Part shown: positions 24,417 to 32,402 of the stretch, piece after piece
Numbering within the stretch: the first letter of the stretch is position 1
Layout of the letters: each line of letters begins with the position of its first letter
Source of the DNA: DATDEW01 sp046590205
GTDB taxonomy: Bacteria; Bacteroidota; Ignavibacteria; Palsa-1295
DNA: 43,692 bases
Direction: 5' to 3'
Assembly: GCA_046590205.1 (NCBI GenBank)
Contig: JBKJTT010000004.1
Span: forward strand, 1-43,692
Notes under the pieces: generated by a model
Database searches by the model: none
Seen by the model: the letters and a program-made list of their open reading frames with translations, nothing else
Told to the model about the DNA's origin: nothing
Position numbers and translations under genes: made by a program

Positions 24417-25529
24417 CTACTCCTTCACCACCTTCACAGTCTTCACTTCCCCACTCGGAGTGGAGAGCCGCACATAATAGCTACCCGAACTCCACGGCTT
24501 CGATTGCAAGGATAACATATACTCCCCATCCTGCTTATATCCTTGCCCTTCGGAGTACACCGACCTACCGAGCAGATCATACACATCTATCCGTACCATC
24601 CCGCTCTTGGCAAGCCGATACTTCAACTCCAACACATCCGCAAACGGATTCCGTGTTGCGATAAGCTCCCCGAGATGGGGTTCGTGGGTTGCAGATACTG
24701 CCTCTTGATTTGGTCCTCGTAAGATACCCAGATCCAAATCCTCAAGTGTAGGAATGGTCGTATCAAGAGGGGTAACTAGGGAATCCTTGACTGTATCTCT
24801 CCAATGTTCAAGCTGATACTCACGATTAGCAGTCCAGCTATTAATAAACTCATCTGTAAATACTGGACAACGATTATTTTCGATAAGATATTTTAGAACT
24901 GCCTGCGATCCATTAACATCTGTACCTCTGGCAGAATCGAAGTACTTAAAGGTAGAGAGAATCACTCTTACATCGCTGCAATAATACATTGTATCAGAAC
25001 TAAGGTACAGCACTTCTTTTAGCCATTCTCTACAATCTATATATCTATTAATGTCCGTACTCCTAAAAGAATTTGTCCCTCCTACAGAGTTAAATAAATG
25101 CCAAACCTTCGTAGTATTTGCACATGTCTCAATGGCTTTACGATATGCTTGGTGCGCAGACTCAAACTTATTTTCAGAATCCAATGCTTTAGCACTATCA
25201 ATTAAGTGTTGACATTCTTCAGGGGTTATCTCTACAATACCCGCAGGACCGCCTCCACCATCAAATGGGTCCTCACAATCTTGTCCCTCAAGAGCTATTC
25301 CGCTACCGCAGCAAACGTGAGTAATATAATTCAATCCTGACGATGGAGTTGAATTTGTGTAAGTAACTCCTTCAAACGGTGAAGGAAAGGGGGAGCTTGT
25401 TTGTGATGCAGGAATTGTGGCATTCGAGCCATCGCCATTCTCCCTATAAATATTATCTATAGATGTTCTTTGCCCAAATGCAACTAACGGCGCGGCACAG
25501 AGAACCAGAAAAAGAATGACATTTCGCAT
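24417..25529 (-). CDS. Secreted protein with T9SS-like C-terminal sorting domain
   Basis: A 370-residue exported protein. The ATG at 25529 gives a signal peptide (NVILFLVLCAAPLVAFGQ); an upstream ATG at 25550 only adds seven residues ahead of it. The middle region contains a TPR-like helix pair (ECQHLIDSAKALDSENKFES, AHQAYRKAIETC) and a Cys/Gly-rich segment (CCGSGIALEGQDCEDPFDGG). The last 75 residues (RNPFADVLELKYRLAKSG, VRIDVYDLLGRSVYS, GSYYVRLSTPSGEVKTVKVV) form the C-terminal sorting fold of type IX secretion cargo. It is therefore expected on the cell surface. Its function is unknown. Confidence 0.85.
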   Translation of the reverse strand: MRNVILFLVLCAAPLVAFGQRTSIDNIYRENGDGSNATIPASQTSSPFPSPFEGVTYTNSTPSSGLNYITHVCCGSGIALEGQDCEDPFDGGGGPAGIVEITPEECQHLIDSAKALDSENKFESAHQAYRKAIETCANTTKVWHLFNSVGGTNSFRSTDINRYIDCREWLKEVLYLSSDTMYYCSDVRVILSTFKYFDSARGTDVNGSQAVLKYLIENNRCPVFTDEFINSWTANREYQLEHWRDTVKDSLVTPLDTTIPTLEDLDLGILRGPNQEAVSATHEPHLGELIATRNPFADVLELKYRLAKSGMVRIDVYDLLGRSVYSEGQGYKQDGEYMLSLQSKPWSSGSYYVRLSTPSGEVKTVKVVKE

Positions 25530-25846
25530 GAATAAATAAACTTCCGACATGAAGGAAATGATTGCAGGAATCGTAGGGGCTTGGCAGTGGCATGTCCGTC
25601 TTCTTTAGCTCCGATAGGAGCGATATGTCGGTAGCGCAGGGTGTAAGCCCTGGGATAAAAGAACCAACCGCCAACCAAAGCCCCATAGGGGCGACACGTT
25701 CTTTGTCACAGATGTAGTTACGTTTCGCTCCTACGGAGCTCTGGAATGTTGGGTGTTCTTTTTCCAGGGGCTGTCGCCCCTGGCTATTTACCATCGTCCC
25801 TATCGGGACTGGGGAAAAGGGCACGCCACCGGCGAGCCCCTACGGG
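25530..25846. repeat. Cluster of short GC-rich palindromes in a gene-free stretch
   Basis: No credible gene lies here. From about 25570 to 25846 there is a chain of small inverted repeats: GCTCC/GGAGC (25608-25621), CAGGG/CCCTG (25637-25652), GCCCC/GGGGC (25680-25692), GCTCC/GGAGC again (25727-25739), CCAGGGGC/GCCCCTGG (25764-25783, 8-bp stem), GTCCC/GGGAC (25796-25809) and CGCC/GGCG (25824-25834). The units look related to one another, as in composite REP-type elements. No transposase is adjacent. Confidence 0.75.
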
Positions 25847-25847
25847 A

Positions 25848-25945
25848 AATTATAGGTGCCTAAATTATTAAATCTTGCATTTTTCTAATACAGATATAGC
25901 TTTTATGTAGTATATTATTTCTTTCATTGATGAGCACCTATAATT
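25848..25945. repeat. 12-bp inverted repeat bracketing the upstream region of the RecA-like gene
   Basis: AATTATAGGTGC at 25848-25859 and GCACCTATAATT at 25934-25945 are perfect inverse complements, 74 bp apart, and the right arm ends 16 bases before the ATG at 25962. The AT-rich spacer would hold the promoter. Possible readings are a pair of operator half-sites, the ends of a small insertion, or a long hairpin; the sequence does not decide. Confidence 0.7.
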
Positions 25946-25961
25946 ATTGAAAGGAAACAAT

Positions 25962-26858
25962 ATGAGACCTCTGAAGCCAATCAAACAGGCACAACATAAC
26001 AGTAAGTATGCACAAGACAAAACGCATATCCCAGGGCGGCTCTATGTGAGCGAGCCGGAACATACAGGCAGGAAGCTAAAACCGCTTCTCATTGAGACTG
26101 CAGAAGAATCCATTGCCCGAGCGAATCAGACTCCTGCCCCCAAAGAGCTTGCACGGTTCGGGAAATTACGATTTAGTACCGAGTCGCTTGTGCTCATCTC
26201 GAATGACGGTTGGAAGGCACATTCACTCGACGTGTCGCTTCGGCTTGCCCATCACTTTGCCTATACCGAGCGGCGGAAGACACTGTATATGAACTCAATC
26301 GTGCGAGCCGATGCGCTTTCACGTAAGTTCAAAGACCTTGTCGGCACTTCGCATAAAGCGAACGGTCTGCTTCATCTATCAACGGCGATGCACGGCGCTC
26401 TTGGTGAAGGGTTAACGTCTCTCATCGAAGCAATCGTCAAAGAGCGCGTTGAGGTCATCATTCTAAATTCATGGGAGTGGGGTGCGTTTACTTCAAAAGA
26501 ACGAAATCTGCTTTTTGTTACGATAGATGAGCTTTGTGAGAATACCAATGTCACCTTCATCATCTTCACATCAGCCAAGGCAAAGACACTCTCACCCGGA
26601 TATTCTCGAAGCGGCAAACTTGGATTGTTATCGTATGTCTCTGATATGCACATTGATCTGCGAAGCGAGAACGACCTTTTGCCAGCCCTGTATAGTGACA
26701 ACCTGACCGCCCCCGAAGAGGAAGTCAAGCCCGTGTATATGACCGCTCCGAAAGAGAAAAAGGATGAAAGCAAACATATCGGAAGCATAGAAATCAACGA
26801 CTTAGGGGAAGTCGTAGGCACCTCTTTGGGTGGTGGTGGGCACCTGGTGCCTGCTTGA
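25962..26858 (+). CDS. RecA-fold-like protein with degenerate nucleotide-binding motifs, unknown function
   Basis: A 298-residue protein. The ATG at 25962 follows an AAAGGA ribosome-binding site by about 7 bases; an upstream TTG at 25947 is less likely. Residues about 75-225 have the order of a RecA/DnaB/RepA-type ATPase: strand LVLIS, then NDGWKAHS (81-88) where the Walker A loop should be, helix LDVSLRLAHHFA, strand KTLYMNS, helix SLIEAIVKERV, strand VEVIILNS (Walker B position, Asn169 in place of Asp), then the VTFIIFTSA strand. The invariant Lys of Walker A is replaced by His, so ATP hydrolysis is doubtful. The C-terminus is charged and ends in a Gly-rich tail. The fold is my inference from pattern only. 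It sits between a palindrome cluster and a MITE-like repeat. Confidence 0.6.
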   Translation: MRPLKPIKQAQHNSKYAQDKTHIPGRLYVSEPEHTGRKLKPLLIETAEESIARANQTPAPKELARFGKLRFSTESLVLISNDGWKAHSLDVSLRLAHHFAYTERRKTLYMNSIVRADALSRKFKDLVGTSHKANGLLHLSTAMHGALGEGLTSLIEAIVKERVEVIILNSWEWGAFTSKERNLLFVTIDELCENTNVTFIIFTSAKAKTLSPGYSRSGKLGLLSYVSDMHIDLRSENDLLPALYSDNLTAPEEEVKPVYMTAPKEKKDESKHIGSIEINDLGEVVGTSLGGGGHLVPA

Positions 26859-26866
26859 GCCAGTGT

Positions 26867-26982
26867 TGTCATTGCGAGGAGTGGCTTTAGCCCGACGAAG
26901 CAATCTACAATAGTCTGATATAGCTATAATTCGAGATTTCAGATTGCTTCGTCAGTCGCTTCGCTCCTTCCTCGCAATGACA
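26867..26982. repeat. Long palindromic REP/MITE-like element, copy 2
   Basis: Outer arms TGTCATTGCGAGGA / TCCTCGCAATGACA (26867-26880 and 26969-26982) and inner arms GACGAAGCAATCT / AGATTGCTTCGTC (26894-26906 and 26941-26953) form a long hairpin. The left half is the same as in the element at 5643-5742 over about 45 bases; the loop and right arm differ. It lies 8 bp past the stop of the RecA-like gene and upstream of the rplJ leader. Confidence 0.9.
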
Positions 26983-27014
26983 ATATTGAAATTGTGCAGA
27001 TTATTGATGGCAAT

Positions 27015-27062
27015 ATTTCAGAACTTAACCAATTACAATTTGGTTACATGTGGCTCTGAAAT
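27015..27062 (+). promoter_or_regulatory. Candidate L10 leader (autoregulatory mRNA structure)
   Basis: Upstream of rplJ, ATTTCAGA (27015-27022) pairs perfectly with TCTGAAAT (27055-27062). Inside it AACCAA (27027-27032) pairs with TTGGTT (27040-27045), leaving an asymmetric internal loop of 4 and 9 bases. In many bacteria the L10-(L12) complex binds a leader stem with a kinked internal loop just upstream of rplJ to repress translation. Position and shape fit; I cannot confirm the kink-turn by eye. Confidence 0.4.
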
Positions 27063-27087
27063 TTAGGTTTTTTAATAAAGTAGTACA

Positions 27088-27624
27088 ATGACAAAGCAAG
27101 AAAAAACCGGAGTTGTAACTGAACTCGGTGAGATTCTTAATGGTGCTTCGAGTATCTACTTTACGGATTACAAAGGTTTGACAGTTTCGCAAGCAACTGA
27201 CCTACGTAATAAATTCCGTGAAGCAGGTGTGAAGTACCGAGTCGCCAAAAACACACTTATCAAAATTGCGCTTACCGAAAAGGGGCTTGATGTTGATAGG
27301 TTAGAAGAAACGCTGACCGGACAAACGGCACTTGCCTTCGGATTCGAAGACCCTGCCGCTCCTGCGCGTATCCTCAAAGAATTCAACGAAAAGAACGCTG
27401 ATCGCCCTGTCTATAAAATGGCATGGCTTGACGGTACCATCTATGACGGAAAGCAGCTCAAGTTCCTTGCAGCGCTCCCGACAAAGAAGGACCTTCTCGG
27501 CTCTATCGTTGGCAGCTTACATGCCCCGATAACGGGTATTGTCGGCGTGCTTGGCGCACTCCAACGCGATATCGTCTATATCATGGATGCTATCGAGAAG
27601 AAGAAAGCCGAAACAGCAGCATAA
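27088..27624 (+). CDS. rplJ: 50S ribosomal protein L10
   Basis: Base of the ribosomal L7/L12 stalk. The N-terminal rRNA-binding domain carries YFTDYKGLTVSQATDLRNK, FREAGVKYRVAKNTLIKIAL and AFGFEDPAAPARILKEF. The C-terminal helix that holds L12 dimers is present (GVLGALQRDIVYIMDAIEKK). The length of 178 residues is typical. It is followed 56 bp later by rplL. rplK and rplA are not upstream here; the RecA-like gene and a repeat are. Confidence 0.98.
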   Translation: MTKQEKTGVVTELGEILNGASSIYFTDYKGLTVSQATDLRNKFREAGVKYRVAKNTLIKIALTEKGLDVDRLEETLTGQTALAFGFEDPAAPARILKEFNEKNADRPVYKMAWLDGTIYDGKQLKFLAALPTKKDLLGSIVGSLHAPITGIVGVLGALQRDIVYIMDAIEKKKAETAA

Positions 27625-27680
27625 AGGATTAACGCAATTTTTTTAACGACACTTTTTATAATTCAATAGGAGTAATTACC

Positions 27681-28061
27681 ATGGCAGATATTAATGCAAT
27701 CGTAGATACGATCTCCGCTCTTACCCTTGGCGAAGCAGCCGAGCTCAAAAAAGCTCTCGAGGATAAGTTCGGAGTATCAGCAGCAGCACCTGTAATGATG
27801 GGTGGCATGATGCCCGCAGCAGGCGGCGGTGCACCGGCAGCAGAAGAGAAGACAGAATTTGACGTCATTCTCGCTGAAGGCGGCGCACAGAAGATCAACG
27901 TTATCAAGGCAGTCCGTGAAGCTACGGGTCTTGGCTTGAAAGAAGCAAAGGACCTCGTTGACGGCGCACCGAAGCCCGTTAAGGAAGGAATTCCGAAGGC
28001 AGAAGCAGAGGCACTCAAGAAGAAACTTGAAGATGCCGGTGCTAAAGTCGAGCTTAAGTAA
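27681..28061 (+). CDS. rplL: 50S ribosomal protein L7/L12
   Basis: Stalk protein that recruits translation GTPases. The N-terminal dimerisation helices (ALTLGEAAELKKALEDKFGV), an Ala/Gly/Met-rich hinge and the C-terminal domain (EFDVILAEGGAQKINVIKAV, GLGLKEAKDLVDGAPKPVKE) are all standard; the length is 126 residues. A good AGGAG ribosome-binding site precedes the ATG, fitting the need for extra L12 copies. A terminator follows, and rpoB is not downstream. Confidence 0.99.
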   Translation: MADINAIVDTISALTLGEAAELKKALEDKFGVSAAAPVMMGGMMPAAGGGAPAAEEKTEFDVILAEGGAQKINVIKAVREATGLGLKEAKDLVDGAPKPVKEGIPKAEAEALKKKLEDAGAKVELK

Positions 28062-28085
28062 TCACGGTTACTTACAGTTACTTTT

Positions 28086-28119
28086 GAAACCCCGAAGCAA
28101 TAGCGACGGGGTTTCTTCT
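28086..28119 (+). terminator. Intrinsic terminator after rplL
   Basis: Perfect 9-bp stem GAAACCCCG / CGGGGTTTC (28086-28094 and 28107-28115) with a 12-nt loop, followed by TTCTT. It lies 24 bp past the rplL stop and separates the ribosomal genes from the TldD-like operon. Confidence 0.85.
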
Positions 28120-28177
28120 TATTAAGTCATCCCCGAAACTTAACCACTTCCCTAAGCGTAGTCAACTAACACAATTT

Positions 28178-29890
28178 ATGACGACTTTGAAACGACTACT
28201 TCCTCTGTTTCTACTATTTTTTGCCGTCTCTGCATCAGCCCAGCAAGACCCCGTTCTTAATACACTCACTGATGAACTTGACCGCGAATATTCTGTCTTA
28301 CAAAAGCAGGATGTACCTCCGTACTTCATCAGCTATAATCTTGGCGATGAGCAGAACGTGACGATGGTCACAAGCTATGGTGCCCTCCAGAGAAGCGACT
28401 CCAGCCGCGCCAGAACGCTCTTGGTTGATCTTCGTGTCGGCGACTACATGCTTGATAATACGCATCAGATACGCGGCGGTGGCGGTATGTTTGGCGGAAG
28501 CGGATTTGCAGGTGCCAATACTCGACAGGCACCTATCGAGAATAATGACAAGGCACTCAAGTTAGTCCTATGGCGTGAGACAGATGCTGCATATAAAGCA
28601 GCACGCGAGCGTTTCGAGCAAGTCAAGACCAATCGCAATGTGAAGGTTGAAGAAGAAGATACTTCCGCAGATTTTACACGACCAAAGGGAGCACCTATCT
28701 CTCTTTATGAAGCACCAGTCGAGATGTCCAGCTACTTCCCAAACCGCAGTGCATGGGAAGATAAACTCCGTAGCTTCTCTGCTGTCTTCAAAGGTGTTGA
28801 GCATATCTACGAAGCAAAGGCATCACTGGTAGCGACTATCATCCGCAAGTACTTCATCTCTACCGAAGGGACTAAGATGGCGTCGAATCAGATCTATGTC
28901 CGCATTATGATTCAGGCAATGACCAAAGCTGATGACGGAATGGAATTGCCGCTTTATAAGAGCTACTTCGCTTTTAGCCCTGATGAACTTCCATCTGATG
29001 AAGTTATCCTCGCAGACGCACGGCAAATGCTCACTACGCTCAAGCAGATGCGTAATGCACCGCTTGTTGATCCTTATACAGGTCCATGTATCTTATCCGG
29101 TGGAGCGTCAGGTGTGTTCTTTCATGAGATTTTTGGTCACCGTATCGAAGGTCATCGTCAGAAGAATGTGAACGAAGGACAGACGTTTAAGAAGAAACTT
29201 GATCAAAAGATACTTCCTGAATTTTTATCGGTTGTCTTTGACCCAACACAAAAGATGCTCGGCAGAACACCGCTCATGGGTGGATATGCTTTCGATGATG
29301 AAGGCGTAAAAGCCGGACGTATATCGGTCGTTGATAATGGTATCTTCAAACTTTTCCTCATGGGTCGCTCACCTATCGAGGGCTTCAACCAATCCAACGG
29401 GCACGGCAGAGCAGCACCTGGCAAACGTCCCGTTGCGCGTCAGTCAAATCTTATAGTCGAAGCCAAAGAAACTGTATCAGAAGATTCATTGCGAGCACTA
29501 CTCATCGCAGAATGTAAAAAGCAAGGTAAGCCATACGGTTTACGATTCCAGCAGGTCGAAGGTGGATTTACATTGACAGGCAGAACGATACCGAACTCAT
29601 TCAATGTACTGCCCATACTAGTCTATCGTGTCTATCCTGATGGCAGAGCGGATGAACTTGTACGAGGCGTTGATCTCATCGGAACCCCGCTTGCAACCTT
29701 CGAGCGAATTCTTGCGGCAAGCAACCAATCAGAAACATTCAACGGTGTATGCGGCGCGGAATCCGGCTGGGTGCCTGTGAGTGCTTCAAGCCCAAGTCTT
29801 CTTGTGCGTGAGATAGAAGTGCAGAAGAAAGATAAATCACAAGAGCGTTTGCCAATCCTCGGTTCACCTGACGTAAAAAAAGGAAGCTAA
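28178..29890 (+). CDS. Exported TldD-family metalloprotease
   Basis: A 570-residue TldD/PmbA-family protein with an N-terminal signal peptide (LLPLFLLFFAVSASAQ), unlike the cytoplasmic E. coli TldD. The catalytic motif HEIFGH (HExxxH, 316-321) is intact and followed by RIEGHRQ. Later family segments are also present: GGYAFDDEGVKA, NGHGRAAPGKRPVARQSNL and VEGGFTLTGRTIPNSFNVLP. A short Gly-rich stretch (GGGGMFGGSGFAG) lies near residue 108. TldD works as a heterodimer with TldE/PmbA to cleave unfolded or leader peptides. The next gene, 1 bp downstream, fits the partner role, so a periplasmic or surface TldD/E protease is inferred. Confidence 0.9.
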   Translation: MTTLKRLLPLFLLFFAVSASAQQDPVLNTLTDELDREYSVLQKQDVPPYFISYNLGDEQNVTMVTSYGALQRSDSSRARTLLVDLRVGDYMLDNTHQIRGGGGMFGGSGFAGANTRQAPIENNDKALKLVLWRETDAAYKAARERFEQVKTNRNVKVEEEDTSADFTRPKGAPISLYEAPVEMSSYFPNRSAWEDKLRSFSAVFKGVEHIYEAKASLVATIIRKYFISTEGTKMASNQIYVRIMIQAMTKADDGMELPLYKSYFAFSPDELPSDEVILADARQMLTTLKQMRNAPLVDPYTGPCILSGGASGVFFHEIFGHRIEGHRQKNVNEGQTFKKKLDQKILPEFLSVVFDPTQKMLGRTPLMGGYAFDDEGVKAGRISVVDNGIFKLFLMGRSPIEGFNQSNGHGRAAPGKRPVARQSNLIVEAKETVSEDSLRALLIAECKKQGKPYGLRFQQVEGGFTLTGRTIPNSFNVLPILVYRVYPDGRADELVRGVDLIGTPLATFERILAASNQSETFNGVCGAESGWVPVSASSPSLLVREIEVQKKDKSQERLPILGSPDVKKGS

Positions 29891-29891
29891 A

Positions 29892-31667
29892 ATGAAAAAG
29901 TTTATACTACTCGTACTCGTTGCCAGCTTCCCTCTTATCTCAAATGCACAGCGAATGAGTGAGAAGACGATTTCCACCATTCAATCTGCAATGAGTGATG
30001 AACTTGCACGTTCAACAGCAGAGCTTAAGAGAACCGGACTTACCACTCCGTTCTATATCAATTATTCAGTGGCCGATAATTTCAGAGCGGATGTAGCTGC
30101 ATCATTCGGTGCGGTTACCAAATCAACATCGAGCCGCAATCGCCAGTTGAATCTTCGGTTGATGGTCGGTGATTACCAGTTCAACGATGAGAATTTTTCA
30201 GACGGCGGCGGAGGTATCTTCGGCGGAGGTGGTGCGCCACTTGATATGAACCTCTCGCTCGATGATGATTACGAAGGCATCCGTCGCGGCTTCTGGCTTG
30301 CAACAGATAACCTCTTCAAAGAAGCGAATGAAACCTTCACGAAGAAGAAAGCAGCACTCGAACGCAAGCAATTATCAGAAGAAGATAAGAATCTCCCCGA
30401 CTTTGCGAAGGCACCTGTCGTCAATGTTGTAGAGCCGCCTATTGAATTGCAGTATGATAAAGTCGCAGCTGAAAATCTTGTTCGCGAGCTTTCAGCAGTC
30501 TTTGCAAAGTACTCAGAGATTCAGAATTGCAATGTTAGTATTGGCTATAGCAATAGCTATCAGTTCTTTAAGAGCACAGAAGGCACAGCGTTTCGCAAAC
30601 CTTCTGTTTCATGCGATCTGAATGTACAGGCAAGTGCACAATCATCAGATGATGGTGAGCCGATGGGCTTATCGCTTTTATACAGCGCGCAGAACCCTTC
30701 CCAGCTCCCTATCGCCAAGATTCGTCAGGATGTCGAGAAGTTAGCAAAGACACTTGCTGACCTTATCAAGGCACCCAAGTATAACGATAAGGAATATACC
30801 GGTCCTGTACTTTTTGATGATGATGCGGCTCGTGATTTTATCAATGACCATGTAGTAGCGAAGTTTGCTGCGGCGCGTGAAGATGTGCTCGGCGGCAATG
30901 TTGTTATTTCCTTTGGCTCAAAAGGTGGTAGCTTTCAAAAGAAGATAGGCACTCGTGTTCTTCCGACATCGGTAACGCTTCGTGATAATCCGCTTGTCAA
31001 GACAAGAGACAATATATCATTGCTGGGTTCATATTCAATTGACGATGAAGGTGTTATGCCATTTGATATGACGCTTGTAGAGAATGGCATCTTGAAGACG
31101 ATGTATATGTCTCGCACTCCGACCAAAGAGGTCAAGGAGCCGAATGGTCATGCACGTTCGGGCGGCGGAAGTACAGCACCGGCACCTGGCATTGTTGAGT
31201 ACATGGATAAGAAGGCAGTTGCATCTAAGGATATGCGGAAGGACTTTTTCAAACGTGCGAAAGAGAATGGTTACGATCATGCGTTTATCATCCGCTCGAC
31301 TAAACGCGCGACGCTTCTCTTCTCTGATGGTATGGGCAACATAGATGACTTGCTCTCTGGTGAGAAGGCGATCATCCCATCGCTTATCTATAAAGTGGAC
31401 CTTAAGACAGGTAACGAACAGCTTATGCGCGGTTTGGAAGTAACCTTCCCTACTTCTCGTGATATACGCGAGCTTATCTCGTCGAAAGAAAACTCTATTA
31501 CCAACATGGGGCTATCCGGCGGCGGACAAGGCGGATTTTTCTCGTTCGGCTCGAAAGTACCTGGTACCCTTATTAGTCCGAACACGATACTGGTCCCTGA
31601 ACTTGAAGTTCGTAAAAAGAAGACAAGCGCATATCCGACAAAGCCAGTCGTCGAGCGACCAAGCTAA
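29892..31667 (+). CDS. Exported TldE/PmbA-like non-catalytic partner
   Basis: A 591-residue paralogue of the preceding protein with its own signal peptide (KKFILLVLVASFPLISNAQ) and the same Gly-rich insert (GGGGIFGGGGAPL). At the position of HExxxH it has FINDHVVAKFAAARED (around residue 320), so the metal-binding motif is lost. Other family landmarks remain (GSYSIDDEGVMPFDMTL, SRTPTKEVKEPNGHARSGG). This is how TldE relates to TldD in the known heterodimer. It starts one base after its partner's stop, so a coupled complex is likely. Its stop overlaps by 4 bp the stop of the convergent YfiH-like gene. Confidence 0.87.
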   Translation: MKKFILLVLVASFPLISNAQRMSEKTISTIQSAMSDELARSTAELKRTGLTTPFYINYSVADNFRADVAASFGAVTKSTSSRNRQLNLRLMVGDYQFNDENFSDGGGGIFGGGGAPLDMNLSLDDDYEGIRRGFWLATDNLFKEANETFTKKKAALERKQLSEEDKNLPDFAKAPVVNVVEPPIELQYDKVAAENLVRELSAVFAKYSEIQNCNVSIGYSNSYQFFKSTEGTAFRKPSVSCDLNVQASAQSSDDGEPMGLSLLYSAQNPSQLPIAKIRQDVEKLAKTLADLIKAPKYNDKEYTGPVLFDDDAARDFINDHVVAKFAAAREDVLGGNVVISFGSKGGSFQKKIGTRVLPTSVTLRDNPLVKTRDNISLLGSYSIDDEGVMPFDMTLVENGILKTMYMSRTPTKEVKEPNGHARSGGGSTAPAPGIVEYMDKKAVASKDMRKDFFKRAKENGYDHAFIIRSTKRATLLFSDGMGNIDDLLSGEKAIIPSLIYKVDLKTGNEQLMRGLEVTFPTSRDIRELISSKENSITNMGLSGGGQGGFFSFGSKVPGTLISPNTILVPELEVRKKKTSAYPTKPVVERPS

Positions 31668-32398
31668 GCGGTTCTACCGATAACAGCGAACATGCGTCCT
31701 GATTCTTTCCCGTCACGGCGATAGGAATGAAGTCGGAGGTCGTTGATCGTGCAGCGAGGTGAAATCTCTATCTGTTCTAAGGGCACCCCTGCGATAAGAA
31801 GTTGATCGCGGTTGGCACCTTTAATATCGAGCATACATTTCCCGTTCGGCATTTCGTCGTAGTAGTCTTTCTCGAATAGAGTAGCTACTTCTTGACCAAC
31901 TTCATAGTTCTCGCGCGATGCACTGGCACCTATGAATGCATAGATGTTTCTCGGCTGTGAGCCAAGTTCAACAAGTTGTTTAATAGTCGTAAATGTGATT
32001 AGCTGTTCTGTCCCCCTCCAACCGGCATGTACTGCGGCGATTATCTTCGCAACAGGATCGTATATAATAACGGGCGTACAATCAGCGACACTTACAGCAA
32101 GGAATGTATTGGTGCCCGTAGTAATAAGCCCGTCGGATTCAGATATTACTTCAACGGAGCCGTCAACGATGTTGACATTCGCTGAATGGACTTGATTCTG
32201 ATAGACGAAGCGAGCATCATCAGGGACGCCGATAGTAGAATAAAATAGCTTTCGGTTCGCTTGTACATTCTCTATCGTATCACCAACATGTGTTGAGAGG
32301 TTTAATCCGTAAGGATACGGCGAGACGCCATTTTCACGAGTGCTTTGCGCGGCGATGATCTCGGGAAACTTATCAAATATCGTTGGCTTAATGAACAC
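31664..32398 (-). CDS. YfiH/LACC1-family purine nucleoside phosphorylase/multicopper-type protein
   Basis: A 244-residue protein of the YfiH (DUF152/CNF1-like) family, now known to act on purine nucleosides (phosphorolysis or deamination) and older annotated as polyphenol oxidase. The three metal ligands are visible: His71 in YQNQVHSANV, Cys107 in SVADCTPVIIYDP and His124 in AAVHAGWRGT. The C-terminal SPRCTINDLRLHSYRRDG is also typical. It starts 4 bp after the stop of the MtnX-like gene on the same strand, so the pair probably share a transcript. Confidence 0.92.
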   Translation of the reverse strand: MFIKPTIFDKFPEIIAAQSTRENGVSPYPYGLNLSTHVGDTIENVQANRKLFYSTIGVPDDARFVYQNQVHSANVNIVDGSVEVISESDGLITTGTNTFLAVSVADCTPVIIYDPVAKIIAAVHAGWRGTEQLITFTTIKQLVELGSQPRNIYAFIGASASRENYEVGQEVATLFEKDYYDEMPNGKCMLDIKGANRDQLLIAGVPLEQIEISPRCTINDLRLHSYRRDGKESGRMFAVIGRTA

Positions 32399-32402
32399 TT
32401 CG

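Noticed and set aside
25530..25846. The palindrome series as a CRISPR array
   Set aside because: Units differ in sequence and spacing, there are no equal-length spacers, and no cas gene is present in the window.
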